The notes beneath the pieces are model-generated. The model was not told where the DNA came from and did not search any database. It worked only from the letters and a program-made list of their open reading frames with translations. A stretch of DNA of 64,000 bases from Curtobacterium sp. MCJR17_020. Its GTDB lineage: Bacteria; Actinomycetota; Actinomycetes; Actinomycetales; Microbacteriaceae. This document shows positions 30,608 through 39,345 of the stretch, piece by piece. The stretch lies in the NCBI RefSeq assembly GCF_003234365.2, contig NZ_CP126260.1:1426001-1490000 (forward strand). Reading direction: 5' to 3'. Numbering within the stretch: position 1 is the stretch's first letter; the number at the start of each line of letters is the position of its first letter. The position numbers and the translations under genes were made by a program.

Positions 30608-31642
30608 ATGACCAACATCCAGCAGGACACCGAACCCACCATCGGCGCACTCGCCGAGGAAGCCGACGCCGGGTCGACGCGGAGCATCGCCACGGCCCGC
30701 GCGACACGACCGAAGGGCGGCATCCGCCGTTTCCTGCCGACCCTGACCCCGTGGCTGATCACGGGCATCGCCCTCGTCGCCGGCGTCACGCTGTTCGGCG
30801 TCCTCGGGCCGCTGCTCGTCGGCGACCCGACCACCATCCGCGGCTCCGGGCTGCAGGGACCGAGCGGCGAGAACCTGCTCGGGACGACCCAGACCGGGCA
30901 GGACGTCCTCGCCCAGCTCGCCTACGCCACCCGCGGCAGCCTGCAGATCGGCCTGATCGTCGGCGTCCTCGCCACGGTGCTGTCCGCGTTCTTCGGGATC
31001 CTGGGCGCCTACCTGGGCGGGATCATGGACGAAGCGTTCTCGCTGTTCTCGAACGTGTTCCTCGTCATCCCCGGCCTGCCGCTCGTCATCGTCATCTCGG
31101 GCCTGGTCCCGCGCGAGGCCCGCGGGCTCTGGACCATCGCCGTCGTCCTCGCGATCACCTCGTGGGCCGGGTCCGCCCGGGTCCTGCGCGCGCAGACGAT
31201 GTCGATCCGCAACCGCGACTACGTCTCCGCCGCCCGTGTCGCCGGCGAACGACCCTGGCGGGTCATCGCCGTCGAGATCCTGCCGAACCTGCTGCCCGTC
31301 CTGGCGTCGCAGTTCGTGTTCGCGGTGATCGCCGCGATCCTCGGGGAAGCGGGATTGTCGTTCCTCGGCCTCGGGGCGTCGAACTCGTCGACGCTCGGCA
31401 CCATGCTCTTCTACGCCCAGAACGGCTTCGCGCTGGCGAACGGGGCCTGGTGGTGGTTCGTGCCGCCCGGCCTGCTCATCGCCCTGCTCGGCATGGGGCT
31501 GTCCCTGGTGAACTTCTCGATCGACGAGGTCATCAACCCGCGACTGGCGAACGTACGTGCCCAGCGGCGACGCGAACGTCGCGCCAAGCGGGCCGCCCGC
31601 GCCTCGCGTTCCGCACGCACCACGAAGGAGTTCGTCCGATGA
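30608..31642 (+). CDS. ABC transporter permease (DppC/OppC type)
   Basis: A 344-residue permease of the OppC group. A polar N-terminus of about 45 residues precedes the first helix (LITGIALVAGVTLFGVLGPL); then comes the family signature LLGTTQTGQDVLAQLAYATR, a transmembrane core and the loop NRDYVSAARVAGERPWRVIAVEILPNLLP, which contacts the ATPases. The basic C-terminal tail is long (QRRRERRAKRAARASRSA). The ATG at 30608 follows AGGGAGGACACGCC. The stop overlaps the next start (ATGA at 31639). Confidence 0.9.
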   Translation: MTNIQQDTEPTIGALAEEADAGSTRSIATARATRPKGGIRRFLPTLTPWLITGIALVAGVTLFGVLGPLLVGDPTTIRGSGLQGPSGENLLGTTQTGQDVLAQLAYATRGSLQIGLIVGVLATVLSAFFGILGAYLGGIMDEAFSLFSNVFLVIPGLPLVIVISGLVPREARGLWTIAVVLAITSWAGSARVLRAQTMSIRNRDYVSAARVAGERPWRVIAVEILPNLLPVLASQFVFAVIAAILGEAGLSFLGLGASNSSTLGTMLFYAQNGFALANGAWWWFVPPGLLIALLGMGLSLVNFSIDEVINPRLANVRAQRRRERRAKRAARASRSARTTKEFVR

Positions 31643-32511
31643 GTGCCGAAGCCGTGCTGACGATCGACCACCTCGACGTCGTCTACGAGACCGAACACCC
31701 CGTGCACGCCGTCAAGGACGTGTCGCTCACCCTGGCGCCCGGCGAGATCCTCGGGCTCGCGGGGGAGTCCGGCTGCGGCAAGACGACCCTGGCCTACGCG
31801 ATCACCCGGCTGCACCGGCCGCCGGCGAAGGTCGCCTCGGGCAGCATCACGTTCCACGACCGCGACGGCACCGACATCGACCTGCTCGGGCTGCCGCACG
31901 AGCAGCTACGGGCCGTGCGCTGGTCGAAGCTGTCGATGGTGTTCCAGGGCGCGATGAACGCCCTCAACCCGGTCACCACCATCCGGGCGCAGCTCGACGA
32001 CGCCCTGAAGGAACACCGGCGCGACCTGGGCCGCAAGGAGCGGCGCGCGATCGCCGAGGACGCCCTGAGCCGTGTCGGCGTCGACCCGTCCCGCATCACC
32101 GCGTACCCGCACGAGCTGTCCGGCGGCATGCGGCAGCGCGTGATGATCGCGATGGCCATGCTGCTCGAACCGCAGATCATGATCATGGACGAGCCCACCA
32201 CCGCGCTCGACGTCGTGGTGCAGCGCGAGATCCTGCGCGAGATCGTCCGCCTGCGCGACGAGCTCGGGTTCGCCGTCGTGTTCATCACGCACGACCTGCC
32301 GCTGCTGCTCGAGATCAGCGACCGCATCGCGATCATGCTGCGCGGCGAGGTCGTCGAGTGCGACCGGGCCTCGGTCATCCAGCACGACCCGAAGCACCCG
32401 TACACGCAGAAGCTGCTGCAGTCGTTCCCGAGCCTGTCCGGGGAGCGCGGCGCATTCATCCGCTCCGGCGTCGACGACCACGCGGCCGCCGTCCACGAGG
32501 AGATCCGATGA
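31639..32511 (+). CDS. ABC transporter ATPase (DppD/OppD type)
   Basis: A 290-residue ATP-binding subunit with Walker A GESGCGKTT, Q-loop in MVFQGAMNALNPV, signature ELSGGMRQRV, Walker B IMIMDEPTTALD and switch histidine ITHDL. It is shorter than typical OppD, lacking the C-terminal extension and its iron-sulfur-type cysteines. It energises uptake together with the following ATPase. The start ATG at 31639 overlaps the permease stop, and its own stop overlaps the next ATG (32508), so all are translated together. Confidence 0.9.
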   Translation: MSAEAVLTIDHLDVVYETEHPVHAVKDVSLTLAPGEILGLAGESGCGKTTLAYAITRLHRPPAKVASGSITFHDRDGTDIDLLGLPHEQLRAVRWSKLSMVFQGAMNALNPVTTIRAQLDDALKEHRRDLGRKERRAIAEDALSRVGVDPSRITAYPHELSGGMRQRVMIAMAMLLEPQIMIMDEPTTALDVVVQREILREIVRLRDELGFAVVFITHDLPLLLEISDRIAIMLRGEVVECDRASVIQHDPKHPYTQKLLQSFPSLSGERGAFIRSGVDDHAAAVHEEIR

Positions 32512-33401
32512 CCAGTGTGACCGTCAGCCACCTCGGCAAGGACTTCCACACCCGCAAGGGTCTGAAGCGCACCACCCTGCACGCCGTCGACGACGTGTCG
32601 TTCGAGCTGCTGCCCGGGAAGACCGTGGCGTTGGTGGGGGAGTCCGGCTCGGGCAAGTCCACCATCGCCCGGATGCTCGCCAAGCTCGAGAGCACCACCC
32701 GCGGCTCGATCGACGTGCGGCTCGAGGACGGCACCCCCGTCGTCGGCAGCATGTACCGCCGGCACGTGCAGATGGTGTTCCAGGACCCCTTCGCGTCGCT
32801 CAACCCGTTCCACTCGATCGAGCACCACATCGCCCGGCCGCTCCAGCTGCACCACCGCGCTCGGGGCGCCGACGAGACCGCCGCGAAGGTGCGGGAACTG
32901 CTCGGCCGCGTCAACCTCGACGAGGACTTCGCGAGCCGCCGACCGCACGAGCTCTCCGGCGGGCAGCGGCAGCGCGTCGCCATCGCCCGCGCACTCGCCC
33001 CGGGTGCCCAGGTGCTCATCGCCGACGAACCGGTGTCGATGCTCGACGTGTCGATCCGGCTCAGCGTGCTCAACCTGATGGGACGCCTGCAGCGCGAGGA
33101 CCACCTCGCCGTGCTGTACATCACGCACGACCTGGCGACCGCACGCCACTTCTCCGACGAGATCCTGGTGCTCTACCGCGGCCGGGTCGTCGAACGCGGG
33201 CCCTCCGACGCCGTGATCCTCGACCCGCAGCACGACTACACCCGACTGCTCGCCGAGGCCGCCCCCGACCCGGAGCGCATCGACCGCAAGGTGACCTCGG
33301 GCAGCGCCCTCGACCGCTCGAAGATCGACAACACCACCTGCTACGACCACGGTGTCGGCGCGTGGGTGTCGAGCGAGCCGGCACCGGTCGGCGCACGGTG
33401 A
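32508..33401 (+). CDS. ABC transporter ATPase (DppF/OppF type)
   Basis: A 297-residue ATP-binding subunit with Walker A GESGSGKST, Q-loop MVFQDPFASLNPF, signature ELSGGQRQRVAIARAL, Walker B VLIADEPVSMLD and ITHDLATARHF. The C-terminal tail is short and carries one cysteine (NTTCYDHG), the remnant of the usual OppF cysteine region. It forms the heterodimeric motor with the preceding ATPase. The stop overlaps the GTG of the second alpha-galactosidase (GTGA), tying uptake to hydrolysis in one operon. Confidence 0.9.
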   Translation: MTSVTVSHLGKDFHTRKGLKRTTLHAVDDVSFELLPGKTVALVGESGSGKSTIARMLAKLESTTRGSIDVRLEDGTPVVGSMYRRHVQMVFQDPFASLNPFHSIEHHIARPLQLHHRARGADETAAKVRELLGRVNLDEDFASRRPHELSGGQRQRVAIARALAPGAQVLIADEPVSMLDVSIRLSVLNLMGRLQREDHLAVLYITHDLATARHFSDEILVLYRGRVVERGPSDAVILDPQHDYTRLLAEAAPDPERIDRKVTSGSALDRSKIDNTTCYDHGVGAWVSSEPAPVGAR

Positions 33402-35500
33402 GCGGAGCCTTCGCCGAGTGGGTCACCCCCGGGTTCTCGGCACGGTTCCGGATCGGCGACGACCAGCCCGCCGCGCTCGTGTCGTTCGTGGCTGCCGGCG
33501 GAGCGCTCGCCGACGGACCCGACGATCCGCAGCCGCTGGTCGAGCTGACCACCGTCGGGCACGGGCGGTTCCCGGGCGGGTACCGGCACGTGGACTCCAC
33601 GATCGGGGCGCGACTGCGACCCGTGTCGTGGCGTGTGTCCGACGACGTGACCGATCCGTGGTTCCGGATCGTGCAGGCGGACGCGGCCACGGGCCTCCAG
33701 GTCGAGTCGGTGTTCTGGGCGCGCGCCGACGTCCCGGGGTTCCAGACCTGGACCGAGGTGTCCGCCGACGACGGCGAGCACGTCGTGGACTTCGTGTCGT
33801 CGTTCGCGACCGGGGCGTTCCTGACGGACTCCGGGGTCGGCGTCGACGACCTGGCCCTCGTGCACTCGGACAACGACTGGGCGGCCGAGAGCCGGTGGCG
33901 GACCGATCCGCTGCGGTCGATCGGACTCGCGGCGATCGACCGCGAGGCGCAGCACCACCCGCCCCGCAGCCGCGCGGTCGTGCAGAACCGGGGGTCGTGG
34001 TCGACGGGAGAGGCCCTGCCGATCGGGGTGCTGCAGGCGGACGGCGCTGTGCCGGCTCCGTACGCGCTCGTGTGGCAGATCGAGCACAACGGGCCGTGGC
34101 TGTACGAACTCGGCGAGACCCGGCGGCACGCGTACGTGCTGCTGAGCGGACCGACCGACCAGGAACACCAGTGGACGGCCGTCGTCGCTCCGTGGCAGCC
34201 GTTCGTGTCCGTCCCGGTGTCGGTGGGGATCGCCGGCTCGGTCGGTGGCGCGTTCGAGGTGCTCACGGCGCAGCGTCGGGCGTTCCGGCACGAGCGCGAG
34301 GCCGATCGAGCCCTGCCGCTCGTGTTCAACGACTACATGAACACGCTCATGGGCGACCCGACCACCGAGAAGCTGCTCCCGCTGATCGACGCCGCTGCCG
34401 ACGCCGGAGCGGACCTGTTCTGCATCGACGCCGGCTGGTACGCCGAGGGGCACTGGTGGGACACCGTCGGAGCGTGGGAGGAGGCTGCGTCGCGGTTCCC
34501 GACGGGGCTCGGGTCCGTCATCGACCACATCCGGTCGCAGGGTATGCAGGCCGGGCTGTGGCTCGAGCCCGAGGTCATCGGCATCCACTCGCCGCTGGCG
34601 ATCTCGCTGCCGTCGTCGGCCTTCGTGCACCACCACGGTGTGCGGGTCGCGGAGCACGGACGGCACCTGCTCGACCTCCGTACGCCGGAGGCTCGGGCGC
34701 ACCTGGACGCGGTCGTCGACCGGCTGGTCGGGGAGCTCGGGGTGACGTTCTTCAAGATGGACAACAACACGATGACGGGGGCGTTCGCCGGGATGCTCGA
34801 CCACCAGCGGGCGCTGCTCGACTGGCTCGACACCGTGCAGGCCCGGTACCCGTCGCTGCTCATCGAGAACTGCGCCTCGGGAGCGATGCGCGCCGACTCC
34901 GCGATGCTGTCCCGGTTGCACATGCAGTCGACCTCGGACCAGCAGGACCCGGTGCTGTCGGCGTCGATCGCCGCCGCTGCCCCCGCCGCGATGCTGCCCG
35001 AGCAGGCGGGGAACTGGGCGTACCCGGCGCCGTCGATGTCGCCCGACCTGTTCGACCTGTCGCTCGTGAACGGGGTGCTCGGGCGGATGTACCTGTCGGG
35101 CTACCTCAACTCGATGAGCGCATCGCAGCGGGCGGTCGTGCGTTCTGCGATCGAGGCACACCGGACAGTGCTCGAGGTCATCGAGTCGTCGGTGCCGGTG
35201 TGGCCGCTCGGGTTGCCGGCGTGGGAGGACCCGTGGCTCGCGCTCGGCTTGCGCGCTGTGTCGGGCGATCTGTATTTGTCGGTGTGGTCGCTGCCCGGTG
35301 CGTCGGGAACGGTGTCGTTGCCGCTGCCGGGCTTCGCCGGGCGGGTGGTCGTCGTCGAGCCGCTGTTCCCCACGGCGCTCGGGTCGTGGTCCGTGGCGTG
35401 GGATGCCGCCTCGGGCTCGCTCGAGGTCGCCAACGGCGGGGCGACCCCCACAGCGCGGGTGCTCCGCGTCCGACCGGAGGGGGCGGACGCGGAGCACTGA
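33398..35500 (+). CDS. GH36-type alpha-galactosidase, second paralogue
   Basis: A 700-residue clan GH-D enzyme clearly different from the GH36 at 22772. The barrel carries FNDYMNTLMGDPTTEK, FCIDAGWYAEG, WLEPEVIG, the nucleophile Asp of FFKMDNN (near residue 452), ENCASGAMR and the acid/base region MQSTSDQQDP (near residue 511). The N-terminal beta-domain covers about 1-300. No signal peptide; cytoplasmic. It starts at GTG 33398, overlapping the ATPase stop; an earlier in-frame start at 33362 would lie inside the ATPase gene. Expected substrate is alpha-galactosides, with specificity complementary to the first enzyme; a related clan member specificity (alpha-N-acetylgalactosaminidase) cannot be excluded. 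Confidence 0.85.
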   Translation: MSGAFAEWVTPGFSARFRIGDDQPAALVSFVAAGGALADGPDDPQPLVELTTVGHGRFPGGYRHVDSTIGARLRPVSWRVSDDVTDPWFRIVQADAATGLQVESVFWARADVPGFQTWTEVSADDGEHVVDFVSSFATGAFLTDSGVGVDDLALVHSDNDWAAESRWRTDPLRSIGLAAIDREAQHHPPRSRAVVQNRGSWSTGEALPIGVLQADGAVPAPYALVWQIEHNGPWLYELGETRRHAYVLLSGPTDQEHQWTAVVAPWQPFVSVPVSVGIAGSVGGAFEVLTAQRRAFRHEREADRALPLVFNDYMNTLMGDPTTEKLLPLIDAAADAGADLFCIDAGWYAEGHWWDTVGAWEEAASRFPTGLGSVIDHIRSQGMQAGLWLEPEVIGIHSPLAISLPSSAFVHHHGVRVAEHGRHLLDLRTPEARAHLDAVVDRLVGELGVTFFKMDNNTMTGAFAGMLDHQRALLDWLDTVQARYPSLLIENCASGAMRADSAMLSRLHMQSTSDQQDPVLSASIAAAAPAAMLPEQAGNWAYPAPSMSPDLFDLSLVNGVLGRMYLSGYLNSMSASQRAVVRSAIEAHRTVLEVIESSVPVWPLGLPAWEDPWLALGLRAVSGDLYLSVWSLPGASGTVSLPLPGFAGRVVVVEPLFPTALGSWSVAWDAASGSLEVANGGATPTARVLRVRPEGADAEH

Positions 35501-35537
35501 GCGGGGCGCGCGTCGATGGCAGGGCGCGCGTCGCATG

Positions 35538-35588
35538 GTGAGCAGAAATGGTCGGGTGGCTCTGGTGCACCCGACCATTTCTGCTCAC
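35538..35588. terminator. Perfect 21-bp hairpin at a convergent junction
   Basis: Arms 35538-35558 and 35568-35588 are exact reverse complements, starting GTGAGCAGAAATGG, with a 9-nt loop. It lies 16 bp before the end of the convergent response-regulator gene and ends the transporter operon. No U-tract on either side. Confidence 0.65.
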
Positions 35589-35604
35589 GAAGCGCACCGA
35601 GGGT

Positions 35605-36231
35605 TCAGGGGAACAGGCGGAGCTCCATCGCGCGGGTCACGGCACGGGTGCGGTCGTTGACGCCGAGCTTCTCGAACACGTGCCCGAGGTGCGTCTTCAC
35701 CGTCGTCTCGCTGAGGAACAGGGCGCGGCCGATCGCCGGGTTCGAGTTGCCCTGGGCGACGAGCTGCAGCACCTCGAGTTCGCGCGGGGTCAGGGACGGG
35801 CCCGTCGGGATCCCACCGGTGGCCCGCCTGACGAGCGCAGCCGCGGCAGAGGGGGCAAGGGCGGTCTCGCCCCGCGCCGTCGCCCGCACCCCGGCGAGGA
35901 TCTCGGACTCCGGGGCCGCCTTGAGCAGGTACCCGGTGGCACCGGCCTCGATGGCGGCGAGGATCTGGTCGTCGGACTCGTACGTCGTCAGGATCAGGAC
36001 GCGGACGTCCGGTTCCGCCGCGAGGATCTCCGCCGTCGCCGCATCACCGTCGAGCTCCGGCATCCGGAGGTCCATCAGCACGACGTCGGGGCGCTCCGCC
36101 AGCACGACGGACACCGCGGCTCGGCCGTCGCTGGCCTGGCCCACCACGTCGATGTCGTCGGCGTCCTGCAGCAGCGCGACGATGCCCGAGCGGACGATCG
36201 GGTGATCGTCGGCGACCACGACGCGGATCAC
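35605..36231 (-). CDS. LuxR/NarL-family response regulator
   Basis: A 208-residue response regulator. The receiver domain (1-about 120) has VVADDHP, the phospho-acceptor Asp of VVLMDLRMPELDG (near residue 54), the TTYES switch and LLKAAPESEI. The LuxR HTH (about 145-208) reads LTPRELEVLQLVAQGNSNPAIG and SETTVKTHLGHVFEKLGV. It starts at GTG 36231, overlapping the kinase stop (GTGA), so it is the last gene of an ABC-kinase-regulator operon. A 20-bp near-perfect dyad upstream of that operon (39173) is a candidate autoregulatory site. The operon is divergent from a bacteriocin gene, which may be a target. Confidence 0.9.
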   Translation of the reverse strand: MIRVVVADDHPIVRSGIVALLQDADDIDVVGQASDGRAAVSVVLAERPDVVLMDLRMPELDGDAATAEILAAEPDVRVLILTTYESDDQILAAIEAGATGYLLKAAPESEILAGVRATARGETALAPSAAAALVRRATGGIPTGPSLTPRELEVLQLVAQGNSNPAIGRALFLSETTVKTHLGHVFEKLGVNDRTRAVTRAMELRLFP

Positions 36232-37484
36232 CGGGTCACCTCCGCCACGGGGTGACGAACGGCGGACGGGAGGCCCGGTTCGGCTCCGGTGGGCAGGGTC
36301 GCCTCGACGACGGTGCCCCGGCCCAGGGCGCTCGTGATCGTGCAGGTACCGCCGGCGAGGGCGAGGCGCTCGCGGAGTCCGCGCAGGCCGTGCCCGGCGG
36401 TGGGCTGCTCGGGGTCGAACCCGGCGCCGTCGTCGGTGACCCGCAGCACGGTCTGCTCTTCTTCGCGGAACAGACGGACCTGCACGGAGGCGGAGCCGGC
36501 GTGCGCGCGGACGTTGGACAGGGCCTCCTGCGCGACGCGGAGCAGGACCACCTGCGCGTCGCGATCCAGTGCGCACTCGGACGCATCGACAGTCACGGCT
36601 GCGCCGGTCTCGCGGGTGTGCCGTTCGGCGAGGCGGTGGAGGGCGCCGGCGAGGCTGTCGCGGGTCATGCCGGCGGCACCGGCTGCGACGAGGGTGCGGG
36701 ATTCCTCGAGGGCGGCGCGGGCGGACTCCTCGAGGACGGTGAGTCGTTCTTCCAGCGCATCGGAGCGGTCGTTCGCCAGGTCCCCGCGGGCCCGTTCGGT
36801 GAGCATGACGATGCCGGCCAGGTTCTGCGCGACGGTGTCGTGGATCTCACGGGCCAGGCGCTCCCGTTCGCTCGCGATGCCCGCCGTGCGGTTCGCGTCG
36901 GCGAGGGACTGCTGGGTGGCGCGGAGTTCGTCGACGAGCTGGCGGCGCTCCTCGGACAGACCGGCGACGCTCGAGATCCACACGCCCATCGCGCAGGCAC
37001 CGATGACGCTGATGCCCTCGATGAGCAGGGTGCTGACCAGCGCGTCCGGTCCCTCGGAGACCTGCAGGCCGATGCCGCTCGCGACGCCGACCGCGATGGA
37101 CAACAGGACCGCGGTGCGGACCCGCTCGGACTGCACCCACACGAGCGGGAACACGATGCACTGCACGAACGCGGTGCTCGGGACGACGGCCGGCAACACC
37201 AGAGCGGCGACGATGACGACCGGCAGGAACGCGACGGCGGCTCGGGGGCTGTCGTAGCCGCGGTGCCCGAACGCGATGTACGCCACGACGAGGACCACCA
37301 CAGCGAGGTACGCGGGCCAGCGGGTCGACCACGGGGACCAGCCGAGCGCGGTGATCACGGCGGTGAGGAGCATCGTGCCCGCGAAGAACACGTGCAACCA
37401 CCGGTTGCGCGCCCACGTCTCACCGCTCATGACGACAGCATCCCATCGATGCAGCACCGCGGAGCGGTTCTCCACAGGGCCCAT
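36228..37484 (-). CDS. NarL-type (HisKA_3) sensor histidine kinase
   Basis: A 418-residue membrane kinase. About five to six transmembrane helices occupy residues 35-170 (for example LHVFFAGTMLLTAVITALGW, YLAVVVLVVAYIAFG). A coiled linker follows, then the HisKA_3 box ERLAREIHDTVAQNLAGIV with the phospho-His near residue 212, then the HATPase domain with ALSNVRAHAGS and DDGAGFDPEQ / GHGLRGLRERL. No periplasmic sensor domain is seen, typical of intramembrane-sensing kinases that respond to envelope damage. The ATG at 37484 overlaps the permease stop (TGATG), hence coupled translation. Confidence 0.85.
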   Translation of the reverse strand: MGPVENRSAVLHRWDAVVMSGETWARNRWLHVFFAGTMLLTAVITALGWSPWSTRWPAYLAVVVLVVAYIAFGHRGYDSPRAAVAFLPVVIVAALVLPAVVPSTAFVQCIVFPLVWVQSERVRTAVLLSIAVGVASGIGLQVSEGPDALVSTLLIEGISVIGACAMGVWISSVAGLSEERRQLVDELRATQQSLADANRTAGIASERERLAREIHDTVAQNLAGIVMLTERARGDLANDRSDALEERLTVLEESARAALEESRTLVAAGAAGMTRDSLAGALHRLAERHTRETGAAVTVDASECALDRDAQVVLLRVAQEALSNVRAHAGSASVQVRLFREEEQTVLRVTDDGAGFDPEQPTAGHGLRGLRERLALAGGTCTITSALGRGTVVEATLPTGAEPGLPSAVRHPVAEVTR

Positions 37485-38281
37485 CAGGAGTCCTTGCGGT
37501 TCCAGCGGAAGGTGAGGGCGCAGGCCACCGTGCCCCCGACCAGCCACGCGACCAGGACGAGCGTTCCGACGGCGAGGTGCCACGCGCCTCCCGGCTCGGC
37601 AGCCGCGAACGCGTCGGGCAGGAAGACGGACCGCATGCCGGACGCCATCCAGCGCAGGGGGAAGACGGACCCGACGTTCTGCAGCCAGTCGGGCAACTGC
37701 GTGAAGGGCAGGTAGACGCCGGAGATGAACTGCAGCACCAGGACGATAGGAACGATCGTGGCGGTGGCGCGGCGGCCCTCGCGGGGGAGCGCCGAGATCG
37801 CGATGCCGAGGACACAGCTGGTGGCGATGCCGAGGACCATCACGCCGGCGAAGACGCCCCAGTTGCTCGCGGCGGTCGGCAGGTCGACGCCGAACACCAG
37901 GCTCGCGATGCCCAGCAGCAGCGCCGTCTGCACGATGGTCGTGACGAGGACCATGCCGATCTTGCCGACGAAGTAGCTCAGGACCGGCAAGGGTGTGCCG
38001 CCGAGGCGCTTGAGTGTGCCGTCGCTGCGTTCGGTCGCGATGTCGACGCCGAGGGACTGCGTGCCGGAGAGCAGGATGCCCGTCGCGACCAGGCCGGGCA
38101 GGTAGTAGGTGGCGTAGTCGACGCTGACGCCCTGGCCTGCCTGGATGTCAGGGGCGCTGCTGAACGCCACCGAGAAGAGCGCCAACATGATGATCGGGAA
38201 GAGGAACGTGAAGAAGACGGCATCGGGGGCACGGAAGTAGGAGCGGATCTCGTACGAGATGCGGCTGGTCGCGGTGTTCAC
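37484..38281 (-). CDS. ABC-2 type transporter permease
   Basis: A 265-residue ABC-2 permease with a short cytoplasmic N-terminus (RISYEIRSYFRAPDAVFFTF) and six predicted helices, including LFPIIMLALFSVAFSS, YYLPGLVATGILLSG, LVTTIVQTALLLGIASLVFG, FAGVMVLGIATSCVLGIAIS and VPIVLVLQFISGVYLPF. It forms an exporter with the upstream ATPase. Such exporters, when encoded with a two-component system, often export or resist antimicrobial peptides. It starts at GTG 38281, overlapping the ATPase stop (GTGA). The substrate is unknown. Confidence 0.85.
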   Translation of the reverse strand: MNTATSRISYEIRSYFRAPDAVFFTFLFPIIMLALFSVAFSSAPDIQAGQGVSVDYATYYLPGLVATGILLSGTQSLGVDIATERSDGTLKRLGGTPLPVLSYFVGKIGMVLVTTIVQTALLLGIASLVFGVDLPTAASNWGVFAGVMVLGIATSCVLGIAISALPREGRRATATIVPIVLVLQFISGVYLPFTQLPDWLQNVGSVFPLRWMASGMRSVFLPDAFAAAEPGGAWHLAVGTLVLVAWLVGGTVACALTFRWNRKDS

Positions 38282-39117
38282 TGCTGGCCCACCATTCCGA
38301 GGTAGACGTCCTCGAGGGACGGGCGGATGACTTCGAGGTCGTGCATGGCCGAGGTGCTGCTGCGGACGAGCGCGGTCGGGTCGGTCGTCCGCTCGTCGTG
38401 CAGGTCGCCGGCGTCGTCGCGCCAGCGGACCCGTGGTGTGCGGGCTGCGGCGCCGCCGATCTCGTCGATCGGGGCGATGTCGAGCAGTCTCCCGTCGGCG
38501 ATCACCGCTGCCCGGTCGGCGAGCTGCGCGGCTTCGTCGAGGTAGTGCGTGGTGAGCAGGATCGTCGTGCCCTCGGACTGCACCTGGCGCAGGAGCTCCC
38601 AGAACTGCCGGCGTGCCTCGGGGTCGAAGCCCGTGGTCGGTTCGTCGAGGAACAGCACTTCGGGGCGGCCGATGATGCCGAGGGCGACGTCCACGCGACG
38701 GCGCTGGCCACCGGAGAGTCGGGCGATGCGGGTGTTGCGCTGGTCCGTGAGCCCGACGGCCCCGAGGAGTTCCTCGGTGCTGCGGTGCTTGGGGTAGAGC
38801 GTCGCGAAGTGGTTCAGCTGCTCGGCGACGGTGACGTTCGGGGACTCGGCGCTGGTCTGCAGGACGATGCCGATTCGTGCGTTGTGGCTGCGGCTGGTCC
38901 GGGCGGGGTCGTGGCCGAGGACGCGGACCTCGCCGGCGGTGCGGGAGCGGTAGCCCTCGAGGATCTCGACCGTCGTGGACTTGCCGGCGCCGTTCGGGCC
39001 GAGGAGGGCGAAGGTCTCGCCGGGCTGGATGACGAAGCTGACGTCATCGACGGCGACCTTGCCGGTGGCGTACTGCTTGCTGAGGTGCTGGACCTCGATG
39101 GCGGGGGACTCGGGCAT
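38278..39117 (-). CDS. ABC transporter ATPase (drug/peptide exporter type)
   Basis: A 279-residue ATPase of the DrrA/CcmA-like export group: Walker A GPNGAGKSTT, Q-loop VLQTSAESPNVTV, signature LSGGQRRRVDVAL, Walker B VLFLDEPTTGFD and switch TTHYLDEA. The C-terminal ~70 residues form the small regulatory tail. It leads the operon ABC ATPase, ABC-2 permease, kinase, response regulator. The ATG at 39117 gives MPESPAIEV; no start is plausible upstream because the region carries a dyad and promoter-like sequence. Being divergent from a lactococcin-972-like gene, it may provide resistance or export; that is inference. Confidence 0.9.
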   Translation of the reverse strand: MPESPAIEVQHLSKQYATGKVAVDDVSFVIQPGETFALLGPNGAGKSTTVEILEGYRSRTAGEVRVLGHDPARTSRSHNARIGIVLQTSAESPNVTVAEQLNHFATLYPKHRSTEELLGAVGLTDQRNTRIARLSGGQRRRVDVALGIIGRPEVLFLDEPTTGFDPEARRQFWELLRQVQSEGTTILLTTHYLDEAAQLADRAAVIADGRLLDIAPIDEIGGAAARTPRVRWRDDAGDLHDERTTDPTALVRSSTSAMHDLEVIRPSLEDVYLGMVGQQ

Positions 39118-39172
39118 GGGTCCAGCCTGGCCGGTGGGGCGCCGCGGGGGATCGGTGGGGGCGGTGGTGCTG

Positions 39173-39192
39173 CATCCTCCGATCGGGGGATG
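39173..39192. promoter_or_regulatory. 20-bp dyad upstream of the ABC/two-component operon
   Basis: CATCCTCCGATCGGGGGATG is palindromic apart from one mismatched pair. It lies 56-75 bp upstream of the ATPase start, where a NarL-type response regulator would bind. It could also influence the divergent bacteriocin gene 154 bp away. Confidence 0.4.
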
Positions 39193-39345
39193 GCGCGGGC
39201 GCGTCGGTGGACGCGCTTTCGGACGCTCGCGCAGGGAAAGGGCATGTTGTATCCCGGATATCTGCAACTTCAGATTTCGACGGTCTTCTGATTGGCTCTT
39301 GACGAGCCGATCCGAGCTCGCTGTCGCAACCAGAAAGGCCGAACC

